DNA of 9,571 bases from Chitinophagaceae bacterium (GTDB lineage: Bacteria; Bacteroidota; Bacteroidia; Chitinophagales; Chitinophagaceae): assembly GCA_003456175.1 (NCBI GenBank), contig DMPB01000086.1:1-9571 (forward strand). Direction: 5' to 3'. This document shows positions 1 to 7,563 of this stretch, piece after piece (position 1 is the first letter of the stretch; the number at the start of each line of letters is the position of its first letter). A program made the position numbers and the translations under genes. Under the pieces are notes generated by a model that saw only the letters and a program-made list of their open reading frames with translations, did not search any database and had not been told where the DNA came from.

Positions 1-293
1 CCCGTTAAAAAGTAAGGCTTGCGTCGGCCAATACGATTCCAGGTTTTATCACTTATGTGACCAATAATCGGCTGAACAATCATCCCTACCAGTGGCGCTA
101 CAATCCAAAACATGGGTAAATGATCTACATCGGCACCGAACGAACGTAAAATGCGACTGGTATTACCATTTTGTAAAGCAAAGCCGAACTGTATACCTAA
201 AAAACCAAAACTCATTGTGAAAATTTGAACTATGCTAAGCTTGGGTTTAGCGAAAGTTCCGCCCTTTGCGGGTGCACTGTTTGATACTGCCAT
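1..293 (-). CDS. MFS sugar transporter, SLC45/GPH-like (N-terminal part, truncated by window edge)
   Basis: This is the first 97 codons of a leftward gene whose remainder lies outside the window. A short polar N-terminus (residues 1-17) leads into a first membrane segment (about 19-41) containing MSFGFLGIQFGF, then a second (about 61-80) containing IVAPLVGMIVQPIIG. A cytoplasmic loop follows with the MFS motif A variant G-H-I-S-D-K...R-I-G-R-R-K-P (residues 78-93). QPIIG followed by SD(K/R)TW..(I/L)GRR(K/R)P is characteristic of the SLC45-type sugar/proton symporters found in Bacteroidota. Known members of the wider group move disaccharides such as maltose or sucrose across the inner membrane; the substrate here cannot be read from 97 residues. 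The ATG at 293 is preceded in frame by a stop 15 bases upstream, with no other ATG between, so the start is well supported. A terminator separates it from the porP-like gene, so it is probably transcribed separately. Confidence 0.85.
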   Translation of the reverse strand, partial: MAVSNSAPAKGGTFAKPKLSIVQIFTMSFGFLGIQFGFALQNGNTSRILRSFGADVDHLPMFWIVAPLVGMIVQPIIGHISDKTWNRIGRRKPYFLT

Positions 294-320
294 GGCAATC
301 GTTATTTCTTACTAATGTGT

Positions 321-350
321 AAAAACTACATATTTCAAGCGGTGGGTAAA
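321..350 (-). promoter_or_regulatory. Candidate Bacteroidota promoter for the MFS transporter
   Basis: On the minus strand the sequence TAGTTTTT (321-328) matches seven of eight positions of the Bacteroidota -7 box TAnnTTTG. It lies 18 bases downstream of TTTA (347-350), a three-of-four match to the -33 box TTTG. Transcription would begin near position 314, about 20 bases before the ATG at 293. It sits downstream of the porP-like gene's terminator, where an independent promoter is expected. The match is imperfect and unproven. Confidence 0.35.
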
Positions 351-382
351 GTTATGCTTTGTGCATTCTCCACCAAATGATT

Positions 383-404
383 TATTACAGGCTTCAATGT
401 AATA
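383..404. repeat. Inverted repeat upstream of the transporter gene
   Basis: TATTACA (383-389) and TGTAATA (398-404) are perfect 7-base inverted arms around the 8-base spacer GGCTTCAA. The element lies about 33 bases upstream of the candidate -33 box of the transporter promoter, a position suited to a transcription-factor site for a sugar-uptake gene. There is no T-run on either side, so it does not look like a terminator. In AT-rich DNA a 7-base repeat can arise by chance. Confidence 0.3.
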
Positions 405-435
405 CACAAATAACCATTTACGCAAGTAATTTCAT

Positions 436-461
436 AAAAAAAGCCACCTACAAGGTGGCTT
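436..461 (-). terminator. Intrinsic terminator of the porP-like gene
   Basis: Read on the minus strand, the hairpin AAGCCACC-TTGTA-GGTGGCTT has a perfect 8-base-pair stem and 5-base loop and runs directly into a T-run (complement of the A-run at 436-442). It starts about 30 bases after the porP-like stop codon at 492. This is a textbook rho-independent terminator and closes the leftward transcription unit that includes the giant secreted protein. Confidence 0.85.
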
Positions 462-491
462 ATATTCTTTACTTCACTTACGTGTAAATGA

Positions 492-1523
492 TTACCATAA
501 ATTACGTGGGCACCAATCGCCGTAACGATTACCCAATAAAAATCCAACCATAATTTCATGCGTACCGCGGCTTACAGTATTGAGGCGACTTGTTGTAATA
601 TCGTAGCTATAACCGATATTAAAGGTACTATTCACATTTAAACCTAACATCGCCGAAAAACCATCATCAATTCTAAAGCTAGTACCTGCCCAAATAAAAT
701 CGCGATATTGAAACTTAGCATTAATATCGAAACTTACCGGAGATGCTGTTAAATAACGTATTTGAGCACTTGGCAAAAAGCTTAAATCGTCGCTTAAGAA
801 AAAGCGATAACCTGCTGTAAAAAATAAATGCGGCACCAACTTTCCAGTTTCAAACTTTACCGTGTCTTCTGCATACGAAAATTTACTGCTTACAATATTT
901 TGTGCACTAGCACCAATAAAATAATCGGCACTATATAACCACAAACCCAAGTTAACATCGGGACGTATACGGTTCATATACATACTACCTGCCACCGCCG
1001 GATCAATAGGGTTAGCTGCACCAAAGTCTAGCTTGTTAGTATTAAGTGTCATGTTCTGAATACCTAAACCAACACCCATACTCAAGTTTGTTCTGGGCCC
1101 AATACCAATATGATAGGCGTAAGCTGCCGTAGCACTAAAACGGTTGAGCGGACCAGTTCTATCGTTTATTACAGTAAAACCCACACCATGGTGGTTAGCA
1201 GGCGCTGTATAATCGGCAACAAAGCTTCTGCCACGTGGGTTATCGCCAGGCGGGTGAATGGTGGTTGCAGTTTCAACATCATCATCACTTTTGCGCCATG
1301 GGCCGTGGATACTTGCATAGGTAGTAACAGGAGCGCCATTTAAACCCACCCATTGATTACGATGACTGATTTTTAAATCGGTGTAATTTTCAATACCAGC
1401 TACCGCAGGGTTTAAAATAAAATTGTTGAGCACATACTGTGTATAATGGGGGCGTTGCTGTGCATGCACCGAACCAACCAACGCAAACCAAGCAGCAGCA
1501 GTTACAGTAAGCAGTTTTTTCAT
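492..1523 (-). CDS. PorP/SprF family type IX secretion system outer-membrane protein
   Basis: The protein has 343 residues, typical for the family. Residues 1-21 form a signal peptide (MKKLLTV, hydrophobic core, cleavage after A21 before QQ). The mature start Q-R-P-H-Y-T-Q-Y-(x)4-F-I-L-N-P-A-V-A-G (residues 23-43) and the following SHRNQWVGLNGAP (53-65) are the family hallmark. INDRTGPLNR (about 118-127) and the C-terminal YSYDITTSRL...GTHEIMVGF (305-328) also fit. The rest has alternating aromatic/hydrophobic strands consistent with an outer-membrane beta-barrel. Residues 79-109 look like a polar, Asp/Pro-rich insertion in an early loop. PorP and SprF are needed for type IX secretion; SprF-type members act with particular cargo such as SprB that carries type B sorting domains. 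The gene lies 85 bp downstream of a giant protein with exactly that sorting domain, so I infer that it is that protein's partner. The start is the first ATG that gives a complete signal peptide. Confidence 0.93.
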   Translation of the reverse strand: MKKLLTVTAAAWFALVGSVHAQQRPHYTQYVLNNFILNPAVAGIENYTDLKISHRNQWVGLNGAPVTTYASIHGPWRKSDDDVETATTIHPPGDNPRGRSFVADYTAPANHHGVGFTVINDRTGPLNRFSATAAYAYHIGIGPRTNLSMGVGLGIQNMTLNTNKLDFGAANPIDPAVAGSMYMNRIRPDVNLGLWLYSADYFIGASAQNIVSSKFSYAEDTVKFETGKLVPHLFFTAGYRFFLSDDLSFLPSAQIRYLTASPVSFDINAKFQYRDFIWAGTSFRIDDGFSAMLGLNVNSTFNIGYSYDITTSRLNTVSRGTHEIMVGFLLGNRYGDWCPRNLW

Positions 1524-1608
1524 TTGTAGTTAGAAGTTCCTTTTTTTTATAAGTACTTAACGGATTAAGGACTGTTTTTATGCAAATTTCGCTGCCTAAA
1601 TTAAGGCT

Positions 1609-1869
1609 TTACCTTAAAATGGTTACGTAACCTGCAATTTTATTTCTACCATTTTTTGGATCAACAATGTAATAATAGGTTCCAACAGGCAGTACAGCAC
1701 CATTGTAAGTACCATTCCATGGCGTTGCATAGCCTCTACTACTGAATACCGATTGACCGTATCTATTAAACACTTCCACCGTACAACCCGGGTAACTTTC
1801 AAGGTATTTTATGATCCAAGTATCATTGATACCATCGCCATTTGGGCTAAACGCAGTGGGTATTTCGGG
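1609..1869 (-). other. CHU_C-type (type B) T9SS sorting domain, part of the giant protein
   Basis: This stretch encodes residues 1632-1717. The start P-E-I-P-T-A-F-S-P-N-G-D-G-I-N-D, the central V-E-V-F-N-R-Y-G-Q and P-W-N-G-T-Y-N-G, and the end L-P-V-G-T-Y-Y-Y-I-V match the gliding-motility-associated C-terminal domain (TIGR04131/CHU_C). In Flavobacterium johnsoniae, domains of this class direct SprB-like proteins through the type IX system and need a SprF-like partner. The domain is intact to its stop codon, which argues that the protein is functional and secreted. Confidence 0.9.
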
Positions 1870-4800
1870 TGCCAATAGTAGTTTCACAAACATGTTATCG
1901 GTAACACTACAATTGCCTTGTCCGGTTACAGTTAGTGTGTACGTAATATCTCCTTGCGGTGCTGTAATGGGTCGAAGTATGGTATCGCTATTTAACCAGC
2001 GGTTGGGCGTCCAACGAAAACGAAGGTTATTACCCGAAGCCGTAGCGTTAATCAAACTATTACCACCTTCTAAAACATTCAAGTCGGGGCCTGCATTAAC
2101 GGTAGGATATGCATATACATTTACCGCAAGGTTAGCCGTATCACTAATACAGCCTTGGTTGTTGGTAATTACTTGCCTTACGGTAAATGCGCCTACATTA
2201 TTGAACGTATACGTTGGATTTTGAATGGTGCTAGTGCCGCCATCGCCAAAGAACCAACGCCAATTGGTTACAGCACTAGTAAGTCCATTGCTTGTATCGT
2301 TGAAATTAATTGCATCGCCAACGCATACAAAGTTGGTACTGGCCGTAAAACCAGCCCTAGGCTGCGGGAAAATATTGCTAAATACTTGTGTGCTGCTATC
2401 AACACAACCATTAACACTTGTAACTACCAATCGAACGGTTTTACTACCCAATGTTGTGTAACGATGCGTTGGATTAATTTGTACCGAAGGTGTTGGGTTG
2501 GCAGCATCACCGAACGTCCACAAATATTGTAGTGTTGCACCTGTACCATCAGGAATTGTGGTGCTATTGGTAAAACTAGCATCACCATTAGGCAAGCACA
2601 CGACTGCAGGTATTGTAAAGCTAACGCGTGGTAATGGTTGCACTACTAATGTACGTGACGCTGCTGTACTAATACAACCGCTATCGGTTACAACGGTTAG
2701 GCTTGCATTGTAAGTGTTAAAACTTGCGTAGGTACGATTAAAGGCATTTCCATTGGTAAAAGTATCTCTTCTACCATCGCCAAAGTTCCATTGCCACTGT
2801 ACAATATTACCTACAAGTGCCCTACTAGTATCTAAGAATCGTACGACATTATTTTCACACAATGGCGAACTTGTACCCCACACTGCTATAGGCCTTGGCC
2901 AAACGGTAAGGTTACGTGTTACAGAATCGCGGCAGCCACTATTGCTTACCACCAAATATTGAATTGGAAATGTTCCACTCACGTTTGGGGTAAATACACC
3001 AGCTGAAGTAACCCCGCTTCCTGAAAAAGCAAATGTTCCTGGTAGATTCGCACTATCGCTAGCTTGCGTAATAGTACGATTAGGAGTACTTAAACAAATG
3101 CCAGGCATGGTATTGAAGACCACTCTTGGAGCCGGCAGCAACGTAATAGTAGTGTCTTTTATATCAACACAACTACCACCACTGTAAGCTAGCAAACGTA
3201 TGGTATAATTTCTAGGTGTTTGCGTATGAAAAACAGGATAAGCATGGCTATAGGTTCCATTCGGTTGCGGCGTATTATCGGTTTGTACAACCGTAGGTGC
3301 ATTTACCAAATCCCAAATGATGTCTACTCTAGTCACCACACCAAAATCAACCGTGCTGGTATTACGAATCACTACCCTTTCGTTACTACATAAACGGGCC
3401 GAATCTAACACGCTGAAGTTAGCTTCCGGGCGGGCACCATTTACTGTAAAGCTTTGTGCTAATGTATCGGCACAACCGGTAGTAGCAGTAGTAATAAGTT
3501 GTACCGTATACTGCCTTGCTTGCGAATAACGATGCCTCGGGTTTTGTACAATGCTCGTATCGGGGTTGGTAGGCGTTGCATTAGGGTCGCCGAAAGTCCA
3601 GTGATAACGCAAACCACCACTTCCAGCAAAGCGAGTACTATCTGAAAACTCTGCAAAAGCATCGCTCAAACACACTTCGGGCAAGCCAAAGTTAGTACGA
3701 GGTGTTGGGTGTACCAATGTTTGCTGCTCTAAGGTATCGCTTTGGCAGCCTTTCGAACTACGAACGGTAAGCCTAATAGATTTTAGTCCGGCAGTATCGT
3801 ACACATGTACAAATGAACTAGCATTGGTGAATGTATAGTTGGTTCCATCGGCCATTTGCCAGTGCCACTGTACTAGCGTTCCCGCACCTAATGCCGAAGA
3901 AGTATCTGTAAATTGTATGCCTTGGCGCTCGCAAAGTGGTTGCGACGTGCTAAAGCCGGTACGAGGTAGCGGATGAACAATATGCGTACGAACGGCAGTA
4001 TCGCTAATACAACCTTGGTTGGTAATAACCACTAACCGCACTGAAAATGTATCTACAAACAAAAATTGATGTCGTGGATTTTGAATTGTATCTGTTCTAC
4101 CATCGCCATAAATCCACCGCCAGCGAGTAACAGTGCTACCTAAGCCATTGCTGGTATCAGTAAAAGTAACAGAATCGCGTTGGCAGCTTTCCACATTTAC
4201 TGTAAAGCCAGCCCTCGGCTGTGGAAATACGCTATTCAAAACTTGTACAGAATCATCTATACAGCCAAAAGCACTGATTGCAGTTAACCTTACGGTAAAT
4301 GGCCCAAGCACACTATAATTATGTATCGGATTAGTAACAGTATCGGCTCCGCCATCGCCAAATAGCCAACGATAACGCATATTACCTGCAAGCGTGGTAT
4401 CGGCAATAGTGGTTTGATTCACAAAAGCTGCTCTACCAATTGGCAAGCAAACAATTGGCAATGAAAATGAAGCAACCGGATTACTACGTACCCGAATAGT
4501 ACGCGTAAATGCATTACTGAAACAACCACTATTTGACTCAGTAATAAGCCTAATGGTGTAGGTACCTGTATCGGAATAATGGATGGTTCGAGGCACTGCA
4601 GCGGTTAATGTGTCTCTCCTCCCGTTACCATAATCCCAAAACCAACGAACAATGGTGCCACCAATAACACTACTACTATCCGTTAGTGTGATGGTTTTGT
4701 TAACGCAAAGTGTATCACTAACACCGAAATTAGCTATCGGAACATTAGAGATTGTAATGTTTTTGGTAGAATCAGAAACACAACCAACATCGGTTACGAT

Positions 4801-6762
4801 TCTCAAGTTGATAGGATAAATACCGGCAGTAGTGTACAACTTATTAGGTCTGGCAATACTATCAATCGTACCATCACCAAGTGTCCAACGATAATTAATA
4901 ACGCTTCTCCCATTGGTGTTAGAACGGTCTTGCAGGCGAACTGTATCATTCAAACAACCGCTATGCACCCAATCGAAATTAACAGTGGGCTTATCGAATA
5001 CCTGCACTTGGTAAGTGATTTCTTGCAAGCCAGAGCAACCATCGGAAGTAGGATTATTGGCAATTACTTTAATTGGGAAGGTTCCAACAGCTGTAAAACT
5101 GTAGTTAGCAGGTAATCGATATTGGTACAAGGTACGGCCATCTACCACAAATGTGCTATCGGCAACAGGATTATTGATGGTAATATTACCATTAGGCGAT
5201 TGGTTAGGGTTATTGTTAAAATCCCACTGAAGGCTCGTTGGCTGATAGGGTAAAGTAATCGCTAACCGTAACGGCGTACTTACACAAGTAGCAGGAAAAT
5301 TAACCGTTGCAAAATTGTTTTGTAACGTTATAAACTGGTACAAGTCTTTCACATTCGTTCCAGCATTATAGCCATAACTTTCTACATTACCATAACCATA
5401 GGCAATCGCAGAGAAAGCACTATCGGCTCGTAAGGTTTGAACAGGGTTGGTAGTTGAAATGGTACTTACATTTTCTTGCAAATAGCTATACTGCGTACCC
5501 GGAATTTGTACAAAATTACCAGAAGGCGGTGCGTTATTGATTCTGAAGCTTGCAGCTGCATTCGTTTTGATAATGATATTCAAAAAGCAACTTGTAACTG
5601 CACTTTGCCCCTGTGGCACAAAGTTTTGGTGTGCAGAAAATACCGTGATATTATTAATCGTTTGTTCCACAGGATTTAGCACAATCATTTCTGGATCGGC
5701 ATGACAAGTAGAAGGAACGTTACCGCCGGTACCACAGCCTGTTTTACAAGACTGACTAGTTATGTATTGCACTACCGATACAGGATTGTTAGCTTCGATG
5801 GACAGTGGTTGATTGGTGGCAATTTCGTAAAAACCTCCAGCCGTGGCTATGGTATTGTTTGTTGTAACACCGCCTTGCGTAATGCTAACTACTGTATTTG
5901 CCTGCCTTGCAAATACTCTTATTATGTCGCTATTACGATTAATCATGGGTGCAGTTAAGTATCTGCGACCCCAAGCACTCGTTGGAAATATTTGTTGATA
6001 CAAGTTATCACCACCGCTTGCCCCCGTTCCACAATCGAAGGCACTCCATGTAGTTGCTGAGAATACCGCTATGGGCTTACAACCGGTTCCACCACTAGCT
6101 ATTGAACGCACCACTGTTCCAGATATATCTTGGCGGTCTTGAAATTGCAACTGGTACACATCGCCAGGGTTGGCTAACGTTACCGTAAATGGAACGCCAG
6201 GTTGGCGGTTCAAATTTCTACTCACTACCGAAGGGGTAATTTCAATCGTTGTATTCGGCTCTGATGCCATAACAGCGATTTCACCAACGGAAAGACTATT
6301 GCCATTGCTAGTAGATTGCTTACCTGGCACAATGTATTCTCTACCCCAAACTGTAATAGGCAATACAAGCGTAGCACCAGAACGAGCACTTCTGATAATG
6401 TGCGCATACACCGCAACCGGAACATCGCTGGTTACTTTAATACCAGCCGCCGTTGTTACACCGTCGTTTTGATTGAGGTGTACGGCTGTATTTGGAGCAT
6501 CACCTCCAGCATTCGGTCCGATAAACTTCCTTACTACATTGTTGGCTTGTACGGTAAAAGGTATGCTTTGTGTACCTACCAAAATGGTGCCCGTAGCATT
6601 TACATCGCTAGTGATATAGATACCCATTGCCGATTGTGTACCATCGATATGGGTAGGGTACGCAATCCAAAACTCTCTTCCCTTGTTCGAAAAATCTTGT
6701 GCCTGTGCTTGCAGTCCAACAAGGCTGCAAACAATCGCCATTAGCTTTATAAGTAGTCTCAT
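1609..6762 (-). CDS. Giant secreted PKD-repeat protein with IgGFc-binding-like N-terminus and type B T9SS sorting domain
   Basis: I place the start at 6762 (1717 residues). The ATG 48 bases upstream (6810) would add a basic stretch before a perfect signal peptide, MRLLIKLMAIVCSLVGLQAQA, cleaved near A21. Residues about 23-480 resemble the IgGFc-binding N-terminal domain family: GREFW at 28-32 and DPEMIVLNPVEQ at 356-367. That name comes from a human mucin-like protein and does not prove IgG binding. Residues about 481-591 are a divergent PKD-like domain. Eleven beta-sandwich domains begin near 592, 675, 762, 846, 931, 1019, 1112, 1210, 1289, 1376 and 1465, most with the PKD signature W-x-F/Y-G-D-G and a GC(I/V)xD end. 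The one at 1210 lacks the PKD signature and looks Ig-like. A cysteine-poor domain (1553-1631) follows, then the CHU_C/gliding-motility-associated sorting domain (1632-1717) with FSPNGDGIND, VEVFNRYGQ and LPVGTYYYIV. The product should be exported by Sec, then by type IX secretion, to the cell surface as a stalk-like adhesin or a released protein. The binding partner is unknown. Confidence 0.92.
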   Translation of the reverse strand: MRLLIKLMAIVCSLVGLQAQAQDFSNKGREFWIAYPTHIDGTQSAMGIYITSDVNATGTILVGTQSIPFTVQANNVVRKFIGPNAGGDAPNTAVHLNQNDGVTTAAGIKVTSDVPVAVYAHIIRSARSGATLVLPITVWGREYIVPGKQSTSNGNSLSVGEIAVMASEPNTTIEITPSVVSRNLNRQPGVPFTVTLANPGDVYQLQFQDRQDISGTVVRSIASGGTGCKPIAVFSATTWSAFDCGTGASGGDNLYQQIFPTSAWGRRYLTAPMINRNSDIIRVFARQANTVVSITQGGVTTNNTIATAGGFYEIATNQPLSIEANNPVSVVQYITSQSCKTGCGTGGNVPSTCHADPEMIVLNPVEQTINNITVFSAHQNFVPQGQSAVTSCFLNIIIKTNAAASFRINNAPPSGNFVQIPGTQYSYLQENVSTISTTNPVQTLRADSAFSAIAYGYGNVESYGYNAGTNVKDLYQFITLQNNFATVNFPATCVSTPLRLAITLPYQPTSLQWDFNNNPNQSPNGNITINNPVADSTFVVDGRTLYQYRLPANYSFTAVGTFPIKVIANNPTSDGCSGLQEITYQVQVFDKPTVNFDWVHSGCLNDTVRLQDRSNTNGRSVINYRWTLGDGTIDSIARPNKLYTTAGIYPINLRIVTDVGCVSDSTKNITISNVPIANFGVSDTLCVNKTITLTDSSSVIGGTIVRWFWDYGNGRRDTLTAAVPRTIHYSDTGTYTIRLITESNSGCFSNAFTRTIRVRSNPVASFSLPIVCLPIGRAAFVNQTTIADTTLAGNMRYRWLFGDGGADTVTNPIHNYSVLGPFTVRLTAISAFGCIDDSVQVLNSVFPQPRAGFTVNVESCQRDSVTFTDTSNGLGSTVTRWRWIYGDGRTDTIQNPRHQFLFVDTFSVRLVVITNQGCISDTAVRTHIVHPLPRTGFSTSQPLCERQGIQFTDTSSALGAGTLVQWHWQMADGTNYTFTNASSFVHVYDTAGLKSIRLTVRSSKGCQSDTLEQQTLVHPTPRTNFGLPEVCLSDAFAEFSDSTRFAGSGGLRYHWTFGDPNATPTNPDTSIVQNPRHRYSQARQYTVQLITTATTGCADTLAQSFTVNGARPEANFSVLDSARLCSNERVVIRNTSTVDFGVVTRVDIIWDLVNAPTVVQTDNTPQPNGTYSHAYPVFHTQTPRNYTIRLLAYSGGSCVDIKDTTITLLPAPRVVFNTMPGICLSTPNRTITQASDSANLPGTFAFSGSGVTSAGVFTPNVSGTFPIQYLVVSNSGCRDSVTRNLTVWPRPIAVWGTSSPLCENNVVRFLDTSRALVGNIVQWQWNFGDGRRDTFTNGNAFNRTYASFNTYNASLTVVTDSGCISTAASRTLVVQPLPRVSFTIPAVVCLPNGDASFTNSTTIPDGTGATLQYLWTFGDAANPTPSVQINPTHRYTTLGSKTVRLVVTSVNGCVDSSTQVFSNIFPQPRAGFTASTNFVCVGDAINFNDTSNGLTSAVTNWRWFFGDGGTSTIQNPTYTFNNVGAFTVRQVITNNQGCISDTANLAVNVYAYPTVNAGPDLNVLEGGNSLINATASGNNLRFRWTPNRWLNSDTILRPITAPQGDITYTLTVTGQGNCSVTDNMFVKLLLAPEIPTAFSPNGDGINDTWIIKYLESYPGCTVEVFNRYGQSVFSSRGYATPWNGTYNGAVLPVGTYYYIVDPKNGRNKIAGYVTILR
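2107..2898 (-). repeat. Three-domain PKD block, copy 2 (domains 9-10-11)
   Basis: This stretch encodes residues 1289-1552, the second copy of the block at residues 675-930. The domain starts are offset by 614, 614 and 619 residues, so the register is kept through all three domains apart from small indels. Its second domain carries a few extra residues after FGD (about 1415-1422) that copy 1 lacks. Confidence 0.75.
3973..4740 (-). repeat. Three-domain PKD block, copy 1 (domains 2-3-4)
   Basis: This stretch encodes residues 675-930. Its three domains match, in the same order, residues 1289-1552 (copy 2). Shared features are GNGRRDTLT versus GDGRRDTFT in the first domain, CLPxGxAxF, LG...TVRL and FPQPRAGFT in or just after the second, and F-x-D-T-S-N-G-L, TIQNP and NQGCISDTA in the third. 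The DNA differs at many synonymous positions (compare the codons for FPQPRAGFT near 4227 and 2370), so the duplication is old rather than recent. Confidence 0.75.
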
Positions 6763-6832
6763 GAAATGATTTCTATGGGGCTTGTTAAAATACCGGTGTA
6801 AGACCAACAATCACAAGTGTTTGTTTAATCTA

Positions 6833-7480
6833 TTATCCATTTTCGGTAAAAGATGCCTTTTTCAGTAGTTCAGCAGCCTGTGGTCCTACATTCATGAACA
6901 AGTCAATAATACTCAAACCTGGTAAGAACCCAAGTCGATATTCAAACACTTGCGTGTAAATGACCTGCCCGCCCCCTAATGGATTTTGAAGATAATTTTT
7001 AGGTAGTAGCTTATTACGACACCATTCGTTTTGAGATGAAATTGCTTCGCTAGGCGCTTCACTTAATACTGACAATTTGTCGTTAAGTTTTAAATGCTTT
7101 GTTGCCCATTGCCATGTTGCCCAACAAAAATCAAAAAGGAAAATATTTTTTTCCTTTAATAAAATTTCAATTTCAGGTGCATAATAATCCCAAAAAGGCG
7201 CTTTCCGATAACTCGATTCAATTGCCTTCCAATGTAGGTGCTGCCACCTCTCTTCATAGCTAATTTTTACATCTCTAATTGTTACTCGCTGGAATCGTCC
7301 ATTTTGAAGTGGTACCGACAAACTTATGATACCATTAGCTCCAGCAATAAGGTAGCGGTTGCGAAAACTCATTTTTTCGTAATCCTCATATTGCAGCAAA
7401 TAAATATTTTTACTCAAGATTGCTTTTTTATATACATCAATAGATGCAAACAATTGATTTTCAATACATAATGACTGCAT
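6833..7480 (-). CDS. WbqC-like family protein
   Basis: The 215-residue product matches the Bacteroidota WbqC-like family in length and motifs. The N-terminal part (residues 10-31) corresponds to the usual beta-strand and helix start. E-D-Y-E-K-M-S-F-R-N-R-Y-L-I-A-G-A-N-G (32-50) is the family core, followed by LSVPL (54-58), the Gln/Arg-Asp segment around QRVTIRDVKI (64-73), HW...SYRKAPFWDYY (83-100), and a C-terminal YTQVFEYRLGF-LPGLSIIDLF-NVGP (175-200). WbqC was named from an O-antigen gene cluster; the biochemical activity of the Bacteroidota members is not established, and a link to surface glycans is only suggestive. No signal peptide or membrane segment is visible, so it is probably cytoplasmic. 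It lies 70 bp upstream of the giant secreted protein on the same strand with no terminator between them, so co-transcription is possible. The start at 7480 keeps the whole family core; no Shine-Dalgarno sequence is visible. Confidence 0.85.
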   Translation of the reverse strand: MQSLCIENQLFASIDVYKKAILSKNIYLLQYEDYEKMSFRNRYLIAGANGIISLSVPLQNGRFQRVTIRDVKISYEERWQHLHWKAIESSYRKAPFWDYYAPEIEILLKEKNIFLFDFCWATWQWATKHLKLNDKLSVLSEAPSEAISSQNEWCRNKLLPKNYLQNPLGGGQVIYTQVFEYRLGFLPGLSIIDLFMNVGPQAAELLKKASFTENG

Positions 7481-7547
7481 AAATTAAATTTTTAGAGTCG
7501 ACTTAAATTCGTTGAGATTAGAGATTAAAACCTTAATTTTTAAATTT

Positions 7548-7561
7548 AAATATCGATATTT
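7548..7561. repeat. 14-bp perfect palindrome in the divergent intergenic region
   Basis: AAATATCGATATTT is a perfect 14-base palindrome located 68 bases upstream of the WbqC-like start and 163 bases upstream of the LEA14-like start. A dimeric regulator could bind such a site. The surrounding DNA is strongly AT-rich, which raises the chance of accidental palindromes, although the central TCGA makes this one less trivial. Confidence 0.35.
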
Positions 7562-7563
7562 TT

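Noticed and set aside
335..559. A 74-codon leftward open frame spanning the porP-like terminator and the 3' end of the porP-like gene.
   Set aside because: It overlaps a well-supported gene in another frame, crosses a strong terminator hairpin and has no recognisable protein features.
1601..1617. Hairpin TTAAGG-CTTTA-CCTTAA over the stop codon of the giant gene.
   Set aside because: The stem is only 6 base pairs, mostly A-T, with a broken T-run after it. It might weakly attenuate read-through to the porP-like gene, but it is not a convincing terminator.
2230..4400. Recurring DNA string CCATCGCCA at irregular spacing, first suspected as an interspersed DNA repeat.
   Set aside because: It is the reverse complement of the codons for the GDG part of the PKD signature, so it is explained by the protein repeats.
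1811..6744. Many rightward open frames of 60-142 codons across the giant gene.
   Set aside because: They are antisense shadows of the PKD repeat coding sequence, with similar shadows recurring where the repeats recur (for example the complement of the FGDG codons). None looks like a protein family.
6785..6792. TATTTTAA (minus strand) as a promoter box for the giant gene.
   Set aside because: It matches TAnnTTTG only partly, and the nearest upstream TTG elements have poor spacing. Co-transcription with the WbqC-like gene is at least as likely.
7238..7471. A 77-codon rightward open frame opposite the WbqC-like gene.
   Set aside because: It is antisense to a well-matched gene, has biased composition and lacks recognisable motifs.
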